Below are positions 1 to 6,692 of a stretch of 36,837 nt of DNA, in pieces. Origin of the DNA: Bacteroidales bacterium (GTDB taxonomy: Bacteria; Bacteroidota; Bacteroidia; Bacteroidales; UBA1715); the NCBI GenBank assembly GCA_017552705.1, contig JAFZOY010000003.1, positions 1 through 36,837 of the forward strand. The letters run 5' to 3'. A program made the position numbers and the translations under genes. How positions within the stretch are numbered: position 1 is the first letter of the stretch; every line of letters starts with the position of its first letter. The notes beneath the pieces are model-generated. The model was not told the origin of the DNA. It made no database searches and saw nothing but the letters and a program-made list of their open reading frames with translations.

Positions 1-948
1 AATGTTTGCACCTAAACCACAAGCATGGTTCCATGTATCACCCCAAGCCCATACATAACCATCAGCATCACGTGCAAAATACATAACATCGCCTGCAGCA
101 ATTTCCTTAATATTTGACAATAGTTTACCTGCTTTTTCATAGACCAGTCCAAATTTATTACTTGGTCCATTATTATTGCCATTCGGTGCACAATACCCAC
201 CGCTTGCCAGTCGACCTAAACCTGTGCTTGTTTTTTGAACACCACCACACGACCACACATGACCATCAGAATCAAGAGCAAGGGTTGCATCGTCACCCGA
301 GAAAATCTGGACTATATTCTTTATTTTTTTGTTATTCAAATCAATACACCATTCAGGAGATGAAACTTTATTGTTATGTCCAACACCCAAGGAAGATTCA
401 TACGCAGCCATATTACCACCCCAAGCCACAACCATTCCTTTATATTGACCATCGCCCAATATGGCAAATGAGTTGGCATTACCAGCATAGACAACATCAA
501 CATTACACAAATACCCATCGCAGTCATATTCTGTACCAGCCAAACATCCAGCCACAACCTGATGCGGTGAAGTTATAACCCTATCATTCGTATTCCCTTG
601 ACCACATTGTCCCGAGCTATTGTCACCCCAACACCAAACTCTATTCTTGCTATTACCGCAACTTAATGCAATAAAGGATTTACCCGAACCCGAGTTAACC
701 TGCTGCATAGTTTCACCATTAGGGAAAGGAACACGAGTCCATTTCGACACGTTATCGGCAGTGCTACCAACGCCCAAAGTTCCATTACCAGCTCCAGCAG
801 GTCCCGTATTCGACCCTGTCACAAACACGTAGTTATTTGAACAAACCAAACTTGAAACCTCAGAACCTCCAGAAATGATAAGATCCTTCTGAGCGAACGA
901 CAAGGTCCCCGTAGCAATAGCCACAAGCACCAATGATAGTTTTTTCAT
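1..948 (-). CDS. Secreted RCC1-repeat (beta-propeller) protein, 3' part outside window
   Basis: The reading frame is open for 316 codons from the ATG at 948 to the window edge, so the C-terminus is missing. It starts with a signal peptide (MKKLSLVLVAIATGTLSFAQ, Ala-X-Ala-like cleavage near residue 19). It then shows repeated RCC1-type blades: a VWCWGDNSSGQCG segment followed by VVAWGG, VWSCGG and VWAWGD segments, each ending in a Gly-Leu-Gly or similar turn. RCC1 repeats normally build a seven-bladed propeller used for binding; in Bacteroidota, secreted versions are common and mostly of unknown function. In-frame ATGs at 957 and 963 are alternative starts; 948 gives the cleanest signal peptide. 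A -33/-7 promoter lies at 1047-1076. Any C-terminal sorting domain would lie beyond the edge. The fold call is firm; the role is unknown. Confidence 0.8.
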   Translation of the reverse strand, partial: MKKLSLVLVAIATGTLSFAQKDLIISGGSEVSSLVCSNNYVFVTGSNTGPAGAGNGTLGVGSTADNVSKWTRVPFPNGETMQQVNSGSGKSFIALSCGNSKNRVWCWGDNSSGQCGQGNTNDRVITSPHQVVAGCLAGTEYDCDGYLCNVDVVYAGNANSFAILGDGQYKGMVVAWGGNMAAYESSLGVGHNNKVSSPEWCIDLNNKKIKNIVQIFSGDDATLALDSDGHVWSCGGVQKTSTGLGRLASGGYCAPNGNNNGPSNKFGLVYEKAGKLLSNIKEIAAGDVMYFARDADGYVWAWGDTWNHACGLGANI

Positions 949-1046
949 TCTATTCATAGCCATACTATTTTGCAAAACATACATATAAGACTCATTGCAA
1001 GAGAAAAATGTTACACGAACAATTGAATTCTGTTGCAATTATTCTG

Positions 1047-1076
1047 CAAATATAGGGCATTTTTGCTTATTAACAA
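1047..1076 (-). promoter_or_regulatory. Bacteroidota-type promoter of the RCC1-repeat gene
   Basis: On the minus strand a TTG (1076-1074) is followed after 19 bases by TATATTTG (1054-1047), matching the Bacteroidota pattern TTTG-N19/21-TAnnTTTG. It would start a transcript near 1040, about 90 bases upstream of the ATG at 948. Confidence 0.55.
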
Positions 1077-1133
1077 GATTTTAACAAGAAAAGACGGGCG
1101 GGATAGTGTAAAAATTACAATAAGGAAGAAGGG

Positions 1134-1189
1134 AATGAATAATGCGTAATGCGTAATGTAAAATGCACAATGCTCAATGCGTAATGTTC
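1134..1189. repeat. Heptad tandem repeat AATGnnn, 8 units
   Basis: Eight consecutive 7-base units begin with AATG: AATGAAT, AATGCGT, AATGCGT, AATGTAA, AATGCAC, AATGCTC, AATGCGT, AATGTTC. The array sits in the 250-base gap between the RCC1 gene and the next gene, 25 bases beyond the stop codon of the 201-residue ORF. A related array is at 2850-2884. No protein is encoded across it. Confidence 0.85.
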
Positions 1190-1213
1190 AAGGCTTTCTG
1201 ATAGCGTACGGAG

Positions 1214-1819
1214 TTATCTTCTTATTTGTCCCTTTTTCTTATTGTTTGAAGAGGATTTCGACTGATTTTGTTGACTTGTACTTGTTTTTGAAGTCGATGA
1301 TTTTGATGTGGACGTTTTTGCCGGAGCTTTTTCTTCTTCAGCTTTTTCGGTTGACATAAACGTTTGCCGGCGAATCGTACTTTCATCCGATTCAAAGGCA
1401 TCAACTTTGGAATCTTCCACAGCAAGGCTACCTATCGATGAATTTTCAATCAGAAAATCTTCGATTCGGCAATTCTTAATCTTTAAATCAGAAATTGTAG
1501 CGTTCGTGAGTGTAAGGAATTTACATATCACATTCTCTATCAACACATTGGTGATTACTGTCTGTTCAATGGTAATATCAGTGGCAGTAACATTCTGTAC
1601 CGATGATTCAACTGTAACTACATTGGTAATCAACACATTATCAGGACCATACTGGCCAGCAATGGAATCAGCGACACGCTCGGCGTATGTTTTGCGGGGC
1701 TGCTGGTTCTCTTTCGCAGTTTTTGCCGCAGCAGATTTGGAACTTGGCGACGGACGGGACTGTCCCATCACTTGAAGACCAACAAACGCACACAATAGTA
1801 TTATAAGTACCTTTTTCAT
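1214..1819 (-). CDS. Hypothetical secreted protein with solenoid-like core and basic Ser/Lys tail
   Basis: This 201-residue protein is of no family I recognise. Residues 1-19 are a signal peptide (MKKVLIILLCAFVGLQVMG), so export is expected. A Ser/Ala/Lys-rich linker (about 20-45) follows. Residues about 60-150 carry short quasi-repeats alternating hydrophobic and polar residues (ITNVV, ATDITIEQTVITNVLIEN, LTNATISDLKIKN, IEDFLIENSSIGSLAVEDS) like the rungs of a pentapeptide or beta-helix solenoid. The last 45 residues are low-complexity Ser/Thr/Lys with a basic end (NNKKKGQIRR). It has its own TATTTTTG box at 1838-1845 and appears monocistronic. The solenoid assignment is an inference from periodicity. 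The very basic tail might bind an acidic surface such as cell-wall polymer or nucleic acid, but nothing shows this directly. Confidence 0.75.
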   Translation of the reverse strand: MKKVLIILLCAFVGLQVMGQSRPSPSSKSAAAKTAKENQQPRKTYAERVADSIAGQYGPDNVLITNVVTVESSVQNVTATDITIEQTVITNVLIENVICKFLTLTNATISDLKIKNCRIEDFLIENSSIGSLAVEDSKVDAFESDESTIRRQTFMSTEKAEEEKAPAKTSTSKSSTSKTSTSQQNQSKSSSNNKKKGQIRR

Positions 1820-1837
1820 TTTCTATTCTAATAATTG

Positions 1838-1845
1838 CAAAAATA
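1838..1845 (-). promoter_or_regulatory. -7 box (TATTTTTG) of the 201-residue secreted protein gene
   Basis: An exact TAnnTTTG match on the minus strand lies 19 bases upstream of the ATG at 1819. No good -33 TTG is seen at the expected distance, so this is a weaker call. Confidence 0.4.
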
Positions 1846-1906
1846 CGTTTTTTCTTTTTTGTTGCTCTATTTTTGTAAAAAATATTACAAAACTCAACCT
1901 ACCGTG

Positions 1907-1938
1907 TTGGTGGGTTAAGTAAATTATATATATATTTG
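1907..1938 (+). promoter_or_regulatory. Promoter of the pyridoxal/pyridoxamine kinase gene
   Basis: TTG (1907-1909) is followed after 21 bases by TATATTTG (1931-1938), a good Bacteroidota -33/-7 pair. Predicted start of transcription is near 1945, giving a leader of about 60 bases before the ATG at 2005. Confidence 0.55.
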
Positions 1939-2004
1939 CGCCATCAAAGTAGATTTTTATGCTTTGAAGTCAATATAAATGTATAACATTGCAAAAAAAT
2001 TATT

Positions 2005-2844
2005 ATGAACGAAAAGAAAATACTTACAATCCAGGACATCTCGTGTGTCGGACAATGCTCGTTAACGGTTGCATTGCCAGTTATTTCAGCAATGGGAATC
2101 GAAACTGCTATTTTGCCGTCGGCAATATTATCAACGCACACTGGCGGTTTCACAGGTTACACATTCCACGACCTTACCGACGATATTCCTGCAATTAAAG
2201 AACATTGGAAAAAAGAAAACATCCGCTTCGATGCCTTTTATACAGGTTACGTTGGCAGTGTAAAACAATTGGAATACATCGCCGACATTATGGATGAGCT
2301 TAAAAAACCTGACAGCATCATAGTAATCGACCCTGTGATGGGCGACAAAGGCAAATTATACCCAGGTTTTGAGCCAAGTTTCGCCAAAGAAATGGCAAAA
2401 ATGTGCAAGAAAGCCGATGTGATTGTGCCAAACTTGACAGAAGCAGCATTTATGCTTGACGAAGAGTATATTGAAGACAACCATACAGAAGAATATATTG
2501 AACGTATTCTCAAGAAATTGCTCGCACTTGGCTGTAAAAACGCTCTTCTTACAGGCGTGAACTTGCAACCAGGCAAATTAGGAATTGCATCAATCAACGG
2601 AGCAACAGGAAAAATACACTATTATTTCCGCGACCTCATCAACGGAATGTTCCACGGTACCGGCGATGTATTCGCAAGCAGCTTTGCTGGGGCAATGGTA
2701 CTTGGAAAATCGGTTGAAGAAGCCGGCAAAATCGCAGTTGACTTCACTGTTGACGCTATTCAAAAAACCATAGACGACAAGAGCCACTGGTATGGTGTGA
2801 AATTTGAATTAGCACTGCCTGGATTGATTGAAAGCATCAAATAA
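2005..2844 (+). CDS. pdxY: Pyridoxamine/pyridoxal kinase (PdxY-type, PfkB superfamily)
   Basis: The 279-residue product is a complete ribokinase/PfkB-fold vitamin kinase that phosphorylates the 5'-hydroxyl of pyridoxal, pyridoxine or pyridoxamine with ATP in the B6 salvage pathway of the cytoplasm. The N-terminus (TIQDISCVGQCSLTVALPVI) and the STHTGGFTGYTF segment are typical of the PdxY-like pyridoxamine kinases annotated in anaerobes. IDPVMGDKGKLYPG carries the conserved phosphate and metal region, PNLTEAAFML the adenine side, and HGTGDVFASSF the anion hole with the catalytic Asp of the GTGD motif. Length is normal. The gene stands alone between a divergent secreted-protein gene and convergent hflX. 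The exact substrate (pyridoxamine, pyridoxal or hydroxymethylpyrimidine) cannot be told by eye. Confidence 0.9.
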   Translation: MNEKKILTIQDISCVGQCSLTVALPVISAMGIETAILPSAILSTHTGGFTGYTFHDLTDDIPAIKEHWKKENIRFDAFYTGYVGSVKQLEYIADIMDELKKPDSIIVIDPVMGDKGKLYPGFEPSFAKEMAKMCKKADVIVPNLTEAAFMLDEEYIEDNHTEEYIERILKKLLALGCKNALLTGVNLQPGKLGIASINGATGKIHYYFRDLINGMFHGTGDVFASSFAGAMVLGKSVEEAGKIAVDFTVDAIQKTIDDKSHWYGVKFELALPGLIESIK

Positions 2845-2849
2845 TTCAG

Positions 2850-2884
2850 AATGCGCAATGCTCAATGCGTAATGCGAAATGCGT
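2850..2884. repeat. Heptad tandem repeat AATGCnn, 5 units
   Basis: Five units of 7 bases (AATGCGC, AATGCTC, AATGCGT, AATGCGA, AATGCGT) begin 6 bases after the stop of the kinase gene and run up to the terminator hairpin. The unit is the same as at 1134-1189, and the position just 3' of a gene is the same. Confidence 0.85.
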
Positions 2885-2890
2885 TTAATA

Positions 2891-2923
2891 AAAAAGGAAA
2901 GGGCGTGGTTCTCTTTCCTTTTT
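2891..2923. terminator. Bidirectional intrinsic terminator between pdxY and hflX
   Basis: An 11-base perfect stem (AAAAAGGAAAG at 2891-2901 with CTTTCCTTTTT at 2913-2923) has an 11-base loop. Flanking A and T runs give a U-tract in both directions, which suits the convergent genes on either side. Confidence 0.75.
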
Positions 2924-2957
2924 TTGTGAATCATAAACAACAACCTACAAGCCGGAA

Positions 2958-4151
2958 CTAATACAAAAAGTTATTGTACGGATAACGAATCGCATGCATT
3001 TCCTTTACACGCTCATACAGGGTTTTCCTGAATTCCTCAATATTATCTTTGTTTTTCGCCGATATGAATAAACATGGTTCTTTCTGTGCGAAATACATAT
3101 TCTTGAAATCATCAAGGGAATAGTTTTCCATTGTTTTCGGACTCAAATCGTCTTCGTCTTTTTCCGTATATGTAAACGCATCAATCTTATTAAAAACAAG
3201 TATTACTGGCTTGTCGCCCGCCCCGATGTCGGCAATGGTTTGGCGGACTACCTGAATTTGTTCCTGGAAATTTTTGTGCGACACATCAACCACATGCAGC
3301 AACAAATCAGCTTCGCGAACCTCATCGAGCGTGGATTTAAACGATTCCACCAAGGTTGTGGGCAATTTACGAATGAAACCAACCGTGTCAGAAAGCAGAA
3401 ACGGAAGATTGTCGATCACAACCTTGCGCACGGTGGTGTCGAGAGTGGCGAACAGTTTATTTTCAGCAAGCACCTCCGACTTACTAATCAGATTCATCAA
3501 GGTTGACTTACCAACATTTGTATAACCAACCAAGGCAACACGGATAAGACTTTGGCGGTTTTTCCGTTGGGTAATCATCTGTCGGTCGATTTTGCCCAAC
3601 TCATTTTTGAGAAACGCAATGCGCGCCTGAATTATACGACGGTCAACTTCAATCTGCGACTCACCCATACCACGCGAAGTAGTTCCTCCACCATGCTGAC
3701 GGTCGAGGTGCGTCCACATTCTCGTCAAACGGGGCAACATATATTGCAGACGAGCCATTTCCACCTGCGTTTTTGCGTATGCAGTCTGTGCCCGCTGCGA
3801 AAAAATATCAAGAATCAGTTTGGTACGATCCACTATCGGGTGGTTCAATTCTTTTTCGAGGTTACGCAACTGCGTGGGCGCAAGTTCATCATCGAAAATA
3901 ACCATATCAACCTCATTGTCATTCAGATACGAATTTATTTCCTCGATTTTTCCACTTCCGATAAATGTTTTCGAAATAGCCTGCGGTAATTTCTGCAAAA
4001 ACTGTTTTTTAACGACAATACCTGCCGTTTCAGCCAAAAAAGCCAACTCATCGAGATATTCCCGCACCTGCATTTCGGTTTGGCTCGGGAGCATAATTCC
4101 CACAATCACAGCCGTTTCTGGCACTATTTCCGTTGAAAAAGGTTCTACCAT
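2958..4151 (-). CDS. hflX: GTPase HflX (ribosome-associated, stress ribosome splitting)
   Basis: The 397-residue protein has the full HflX layout. The N-terminal domain (about 1-190) includes the GSGKIEEI segment and the glycine-rich GGGTTSRGMGESQIE stretch typical of HflX. A TRAFAC GTPase domain follows from about residue 205: G1 GYTNVGKST, G3 DTVGF, G4 NKID, and a G5-like SAKN. HflX binds the 50S subunit and splits stalled or heat-damaged ribosomes in the cytoplasm. Length fits the family and the start (MVEPFSTEIV) is conserved in style. It is monocistronic, with a TACTTTTG box at 4171-4178. Nothing is missing. Confidence 0.95.
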   Translation of the reverse strand: MVEPFSTEIVPETAVIVGIMLPSQTEMQVREYLDELAFLAETAGIVVKKQFLQKLPQAISKTFIGSGKIEEINSYLNDNEVDMVIFDDELAPTQLRNLEKELNHPIVDRTKLILDIFSQRAQTAYAKTQVEMARLQYMLPRLTRMWTHLDRQHGGGTTSRGMGESQIEVDRRIIQARIAFLKNELGKIDRQMITQRKNRQSLIRVALVGYTNVGKSTLMNLISKSEVLAENKLFATLDTTVRKVVIDNLPFLLSDTVGFIRKLPTTLVESFKSTLDEVREADLLLHVVDVSHKNFQEQIQVVRQTIADIGAGDKPVILVFNKIDAFTYTEKDEDDLSPKTMENYSLDDFKNMYFAQKEPCLFISAKNKDNIEEFRKTLYERVKEMHAIRYPYNNFLY

Positions 4152-4170
4152 ATTCTTGTAATTTCAGACA

Positions 4171-4178
4171 CAAAAGTA
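4171..4178 (-). promoter_or_regulatory. -7 box (TACTTTTG) of hflX
   Basis: An exact TAnnTTTG match on the minus strand, 19 bases upstream of the hflX ATG. No clear -33 element is seen. It lies divergent to the -7 box at 4291. Confidence 0.45.
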
Positions 4179-4290
4179 ACAAATAATGCTGAAACAGAAA
4201 CTTTAGCCATAAAAACCGCAAAAAGTGGATGTTGTTCACAATTATTTGAAAAAAGGAGCGCAGCAAACATCACAAAACACAATTGATTAC

Positions 4291-4298
4291 TATCTTTG
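4291..4298 (+). promoter_or_regulatory. -7 box (TATCTTTG) of the DUF4271-hemD-rnpA-yidD-S41 operon
   Basis: An exact TAnnTTTG match places the transcript start around 4304, only a few bases before the ATG at 4311. This argues against the in-frame upstream TTG codon at 4296, which lies inside the box, as the start codon. Confidence 0.5.
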
Positions 4299-4310
4299 CA
4301 TCGGTTTTTA

Positions 4311-5372
4311 ATGTACAAAGCTTTGCCTAACGTTACAAATACCTATGAGACGGTGTCCGTTGACTCGCTGAGTGGTTCGGAAGCGAACACATTTGGCCAG
4401 ATTTCGTTGTTTTCGGCAGCCGATACAACCACGAGAATTGAATTTCCCGTAAAAAAAGGTTGTTCGACGTTGGAAGTGACCCCAGCGGACTTTAACGATT
4501 CCTTGGCAACCGCCCAGCAAGACACAACGATTGCATCAACAATCGATACCGTTGCTATGGCCACCGACAGCGTGCAGGAAACCGTTGCCGTCGTGGAAAC
4601 TGTTGACACAACGCAGCAAGAGGTCGTTCAGAAAGATGTGCCGTTTACCGAATTCGACGACAAAGTGTTCCGCATCAACTACACAAAAATCGGGCAAATG
4701 GAAAACGGTTGGATGTTTTGGTCATTGCTTGCCAGCTTGATAGTGCTTGGAATCACAAAAATAGTATTCAAAAAACGTACGGAATCTATTTTCAGCCACG
4801 CATTCAATTTCAACTTTGCACAGAAAGAATTCCACAAAGCAGGCGAGAATTCCCAACTTGCCACCACAATCCTTCAATGCATATTTGCGTTCAATTTGGG
4901 ATTGTTTACATTCTTCGCATTCAAAATAAATTTAGACTGGGAACTCACGACGCTACAGACAATTTTCCGCACAGGCATCTTCACAGGATGTTTTTTGGTG
5001 CTCTATTTCTGCAAAAAATTGCTCTACTACTTGATTGCAGGTATTTTCGACCGCTACGAATACGCCCATGAATGCATCTTCAACGTGTATTTGTTTAACC
5101 GTGCACTCGGCATCTGCCTTTACCCCATAGTGATAGCTTTGGCGTTTGTGAAAGCCTCGATTATTGCGCCGAATGTATTATTAATAATAGGATATGTGGT
5201 GATTGGACTCTTTTATTTGTTCCGCCTTTATAGGGAATTTCAAATTAGTTTGAAGAATCGCATATCGTTATTTTACATTTTTTTGTACTTTTGCACGCTC
5301 GAATTTTTACCGATAATGCTATTGGTTAAATTTATAACGAGTATTGTTTTCACTGAATTACATATCATATGA
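4311..5372 (+). CDS. DUF4271 integral membrane protein
   Basis: The 353-residue protein starts at the ATG at 4311 (MYKALPNV), because the promoter box overlaps the upstream TTG alternative. The first ~120 residues are polar and Thr/Asp/Val-rich without a classical signal peptide. From about residue 140 there are roughly seven or eight hydrophobic segments (WMFWSLLASLIVLGITKIVF, a Phe-rich helix, GICLYPIVIALAFV, LLIIGYVVIGLFYLF, LFYIFLYFCTLEFLPIMLLV), the layout of DUF4271 in Bacteroidota. The function is not established. In this phylum the gene is commonly found directly before the uroporphyrinogen-III synthase gene, as here, where the stop overlaps the hemD start by 4 bases (ATGA). The neighbourhood hints at an envelope role, but that is inference. 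Confidence 0.85.
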   Translation: MYKALPNVTNTYETVSVDSLSGSEANTFGQISLFSAADTTTRIEFPVKKGCSTLEVTPADFNDSLATAQQDTTIASTIDTVAMATDSVQETVAVVETVDTTQQEVVQKDVPFTEFDDKVFRINYTKIGQMENGWMFWSLLASLIVLGITKIVFKKRTESIFSHAFNFNFAQKEFHKAGENSQLATTILQCIFAFNLGLFTFFAFKINLDWELTTLQTIFRTGIFTGCFLVLYFCKKLLYYLIAGIFDRYEYAHECIFNVYLFNRALGICLYPIVIALAFVKASIIAPNVLLIIGYVVIGLFYLFRLYREFQISLKNRISLFYIFLYFCTLEFLPIMLLVKFITSIVFTELHII

Positions 5373-6109
5373 AAATAAAGAAAATATTAGTCTCTCAACC
5401 AAAGCCTGAAACGGAAAAATCTCCATATTTGGATTTTGCAAAAAAATACAACATCCAAATAGATTTCAGACCATTTATTCACGTTGAAGACCTCACTGCC
5501 AAAGATTTCAGAGAACAAAAAATCTCTATTTTGGATCACAGCGCAGTTATGTTCACAAGCCGCACGGCAATCGACCATTTCTTCCGCATGTGCGAAGAAT
5601 TGCGTGTTACAATGCCAGCGACAATGAAATATTTGTGTATTTCAGAATCAACAGCGTTCTATCTCCAAAAATACGTGCAGTTCCGCAAACGGAAAATTGT
5701 ATTCGCAAACGGAAAATTCGACGATTTGATTGAAATTTCAAAGAAATACATCAACGAGAAAATCCTCGTTCCACTTTCCGACATCCATAAAGCGGAAATT
5801 CCGGAAAAACTGACGGCAAACAAATTCAATTACACAAAAGCTATCCTTTACAGAACTGTGAGCAGCGATTTGTCGGATGTGAACATCAAGGACTACGATA
5901 TTCTTGTGTTCTTCAGCCCTGCGGGAATAGCTTCGCTCAAAAAGAATTTTCCGGATTTCAAACAAGAAAACACATACATCGGGGCATTTGGTTCAACCAC
6001 AGGAAAGGCTGTGATCGACGCTGGATTCAAACTCGACATTCCTGCTCCTACAATCAAATGCACTTCAATGACATCGGCACTGGAAGATTTTGTAAAAAAA
6101 CTAAAATAA
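5369..6109 (+). CDS. hemD: Uroporphyrinogen-III synthase
   Basis: The 246-residue protein matches the HemD family: an N-terminal KKILVSQPKPETEKSPYLDFAKKY segment (read in two parts), a central MFTSRTAIDHFF region corresponding to the conserved 'S.naV..f' motif, YLCISESTAFYLQKY, and a C-terminal DILVFFSPAGIASLKKNF plus IGAFGSTTGKAVIDAGF, corresponding to the 'FtS..gv' and 'iG..Ta' motifs. It closes hydroxymethylbilane to uroporphyrinogen III with D-ring inversion, in the cytoplasm, for heme or siroheme synthesis. HemD diverges strongly in sequence, so the call rests on these motifs plus the DUF4271 neighbour. No other hem genes are in the window. Confidence 0.85.
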   Translation: MKIKKILVSQPKPETEKSPYLDFAKKYNIQIDFRPFIHVEDLTAKDFREQKISILDHSAVMFTSRTAIDHFFRMCEELRVTMPATMKYLCISESTAFYLQKYVQFRKRKIVFANGKFDDLIEISKKYINEKILVPLSDIHKAEIPEKLTANKFNYTKAILYRTVSSDLSDVNIKDYDILVFFSPAGIASLKKNFPDFKQENTYIGAFGSTTGKAVIDAGFKLDIPAPTIKCTSMTSALEDFVKKLK

Positions 6110-6111
6110 TC

Positions 6112-6477
6112 GTGGGGTTCCTTCACGAACATAAACTTTCGCACGAACAAGAGTTCAATGCGGTTCTTAAAGGGGGTACATCTATTACAAGTTACCCCCT
6201 TAGATTTTTATATATTGCGGAACAATCCGACTCGGCAAATTTCCAAGTGGCAATCTCCGTTCCTAAAAAGCGATTCCACAACGCGGTTGACCGAAATCTG
6301 CTGAAACGCCGTATTCGCGAAGGGGTAAGACATTCTTTTCAACGAAACAAATTTGAACACCTTTCAGTACAAATTTTAATCGTATATTGCAGCAATTCTA
6401 AAACCGAGCAATCCGTTTTGGAACAAAAAATAGATTCTTGTTTTCAAAAAATTGTTGAACATGCGAACCATCATTAG
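6112..6477 (+). CDS. rnpA: Ribonuclease P protein component (GTG start)
   Basis: The 121-residue RnpA binds the RNase P RNA and helps it remove tRNA 5' leaders. [20 protein letters not shown] is the family N-terminus, and the signature RNR region is present as [16 protein letters not shown] after [13 protein letters not shown]. The start is placed at the GTG at 6112, two bases after the hemD stop. The only upstream alternative, an ATG at 6058, would overlap hemD by 52 bases and add 18 residues not seen in RnpA. The stop (TAG) lies 17 bases inside yidD. In many bacteria rnpA follows rpmH near the origin; here it is embedded in the hemD operon, an arrangement seen in Bacteroidota. Confidence 0.9.
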   Translation: MGFLHEHKLSHEQEFNAVLKGGTSITSYPLRFLYIAEQSDSANFQVAISVPKKRFHNAVDRNLLKRRIREGVRHSFQRNKFEHLSVQILIVYCSNSKTEQSVLEQKIDSCFQKIVEHANHH

Positions 6478-6682
6478 TAGCATTTTCATACTACCGATAA
6501 AGTTGTACCAATGGTGCATTTCGCCCTTTTTGCCGAATGCCTGCCGCTACACCCCCACGTGTTCGCAATATGGCATTGAGGCAATCCAGAAATATGGAAT
6601 ATTCAAAGGTGGCTGGTTGTTGCTTAAACGCTTACTTCGTTGCCATCCATGGGGAGGCTCTGGCTACGATCCTGTTCCTTAA
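6461..6682 (+). CDS. yidD: Membrane protein insertion efficiency factor YidD
   Basis: The 73-residue YidD-family protein has the diagnostic cysteine motifs: [20 protein letters not shown] and a C-terminal [20 protein letters not shown], with an amphipathic N-terminus. It sits at the inner membrane and assists YidC/Sec-dependent insertion; rnpA-yidD linkage is widespread. The ATG at 6461 overlaps rnpA by 17 bases; an in-frame TTG at 6452 is less likely. The stop is 10 bases before the next gene. Confidence 0.93.
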   Translation: MRTIISSIFILPIKLYQWCISPFLPNACRYTPTCSQYGIEAIQKYGIFKGGWLLLKRLLRCHPWGGSGYDPVP

Positions 6683-6692
6683 ACTATTGACT

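Noticed and set aside
4296..4310. TTG start for the DUF4271 gene
   Set aside because: The codon lies within the predicted -7 box; the ATG at 4311 is better placed.
6537..6692. Upstream extension of the S41 protease
   Set aside because: It would overlap almost all of yidD and bury the signal peptide.
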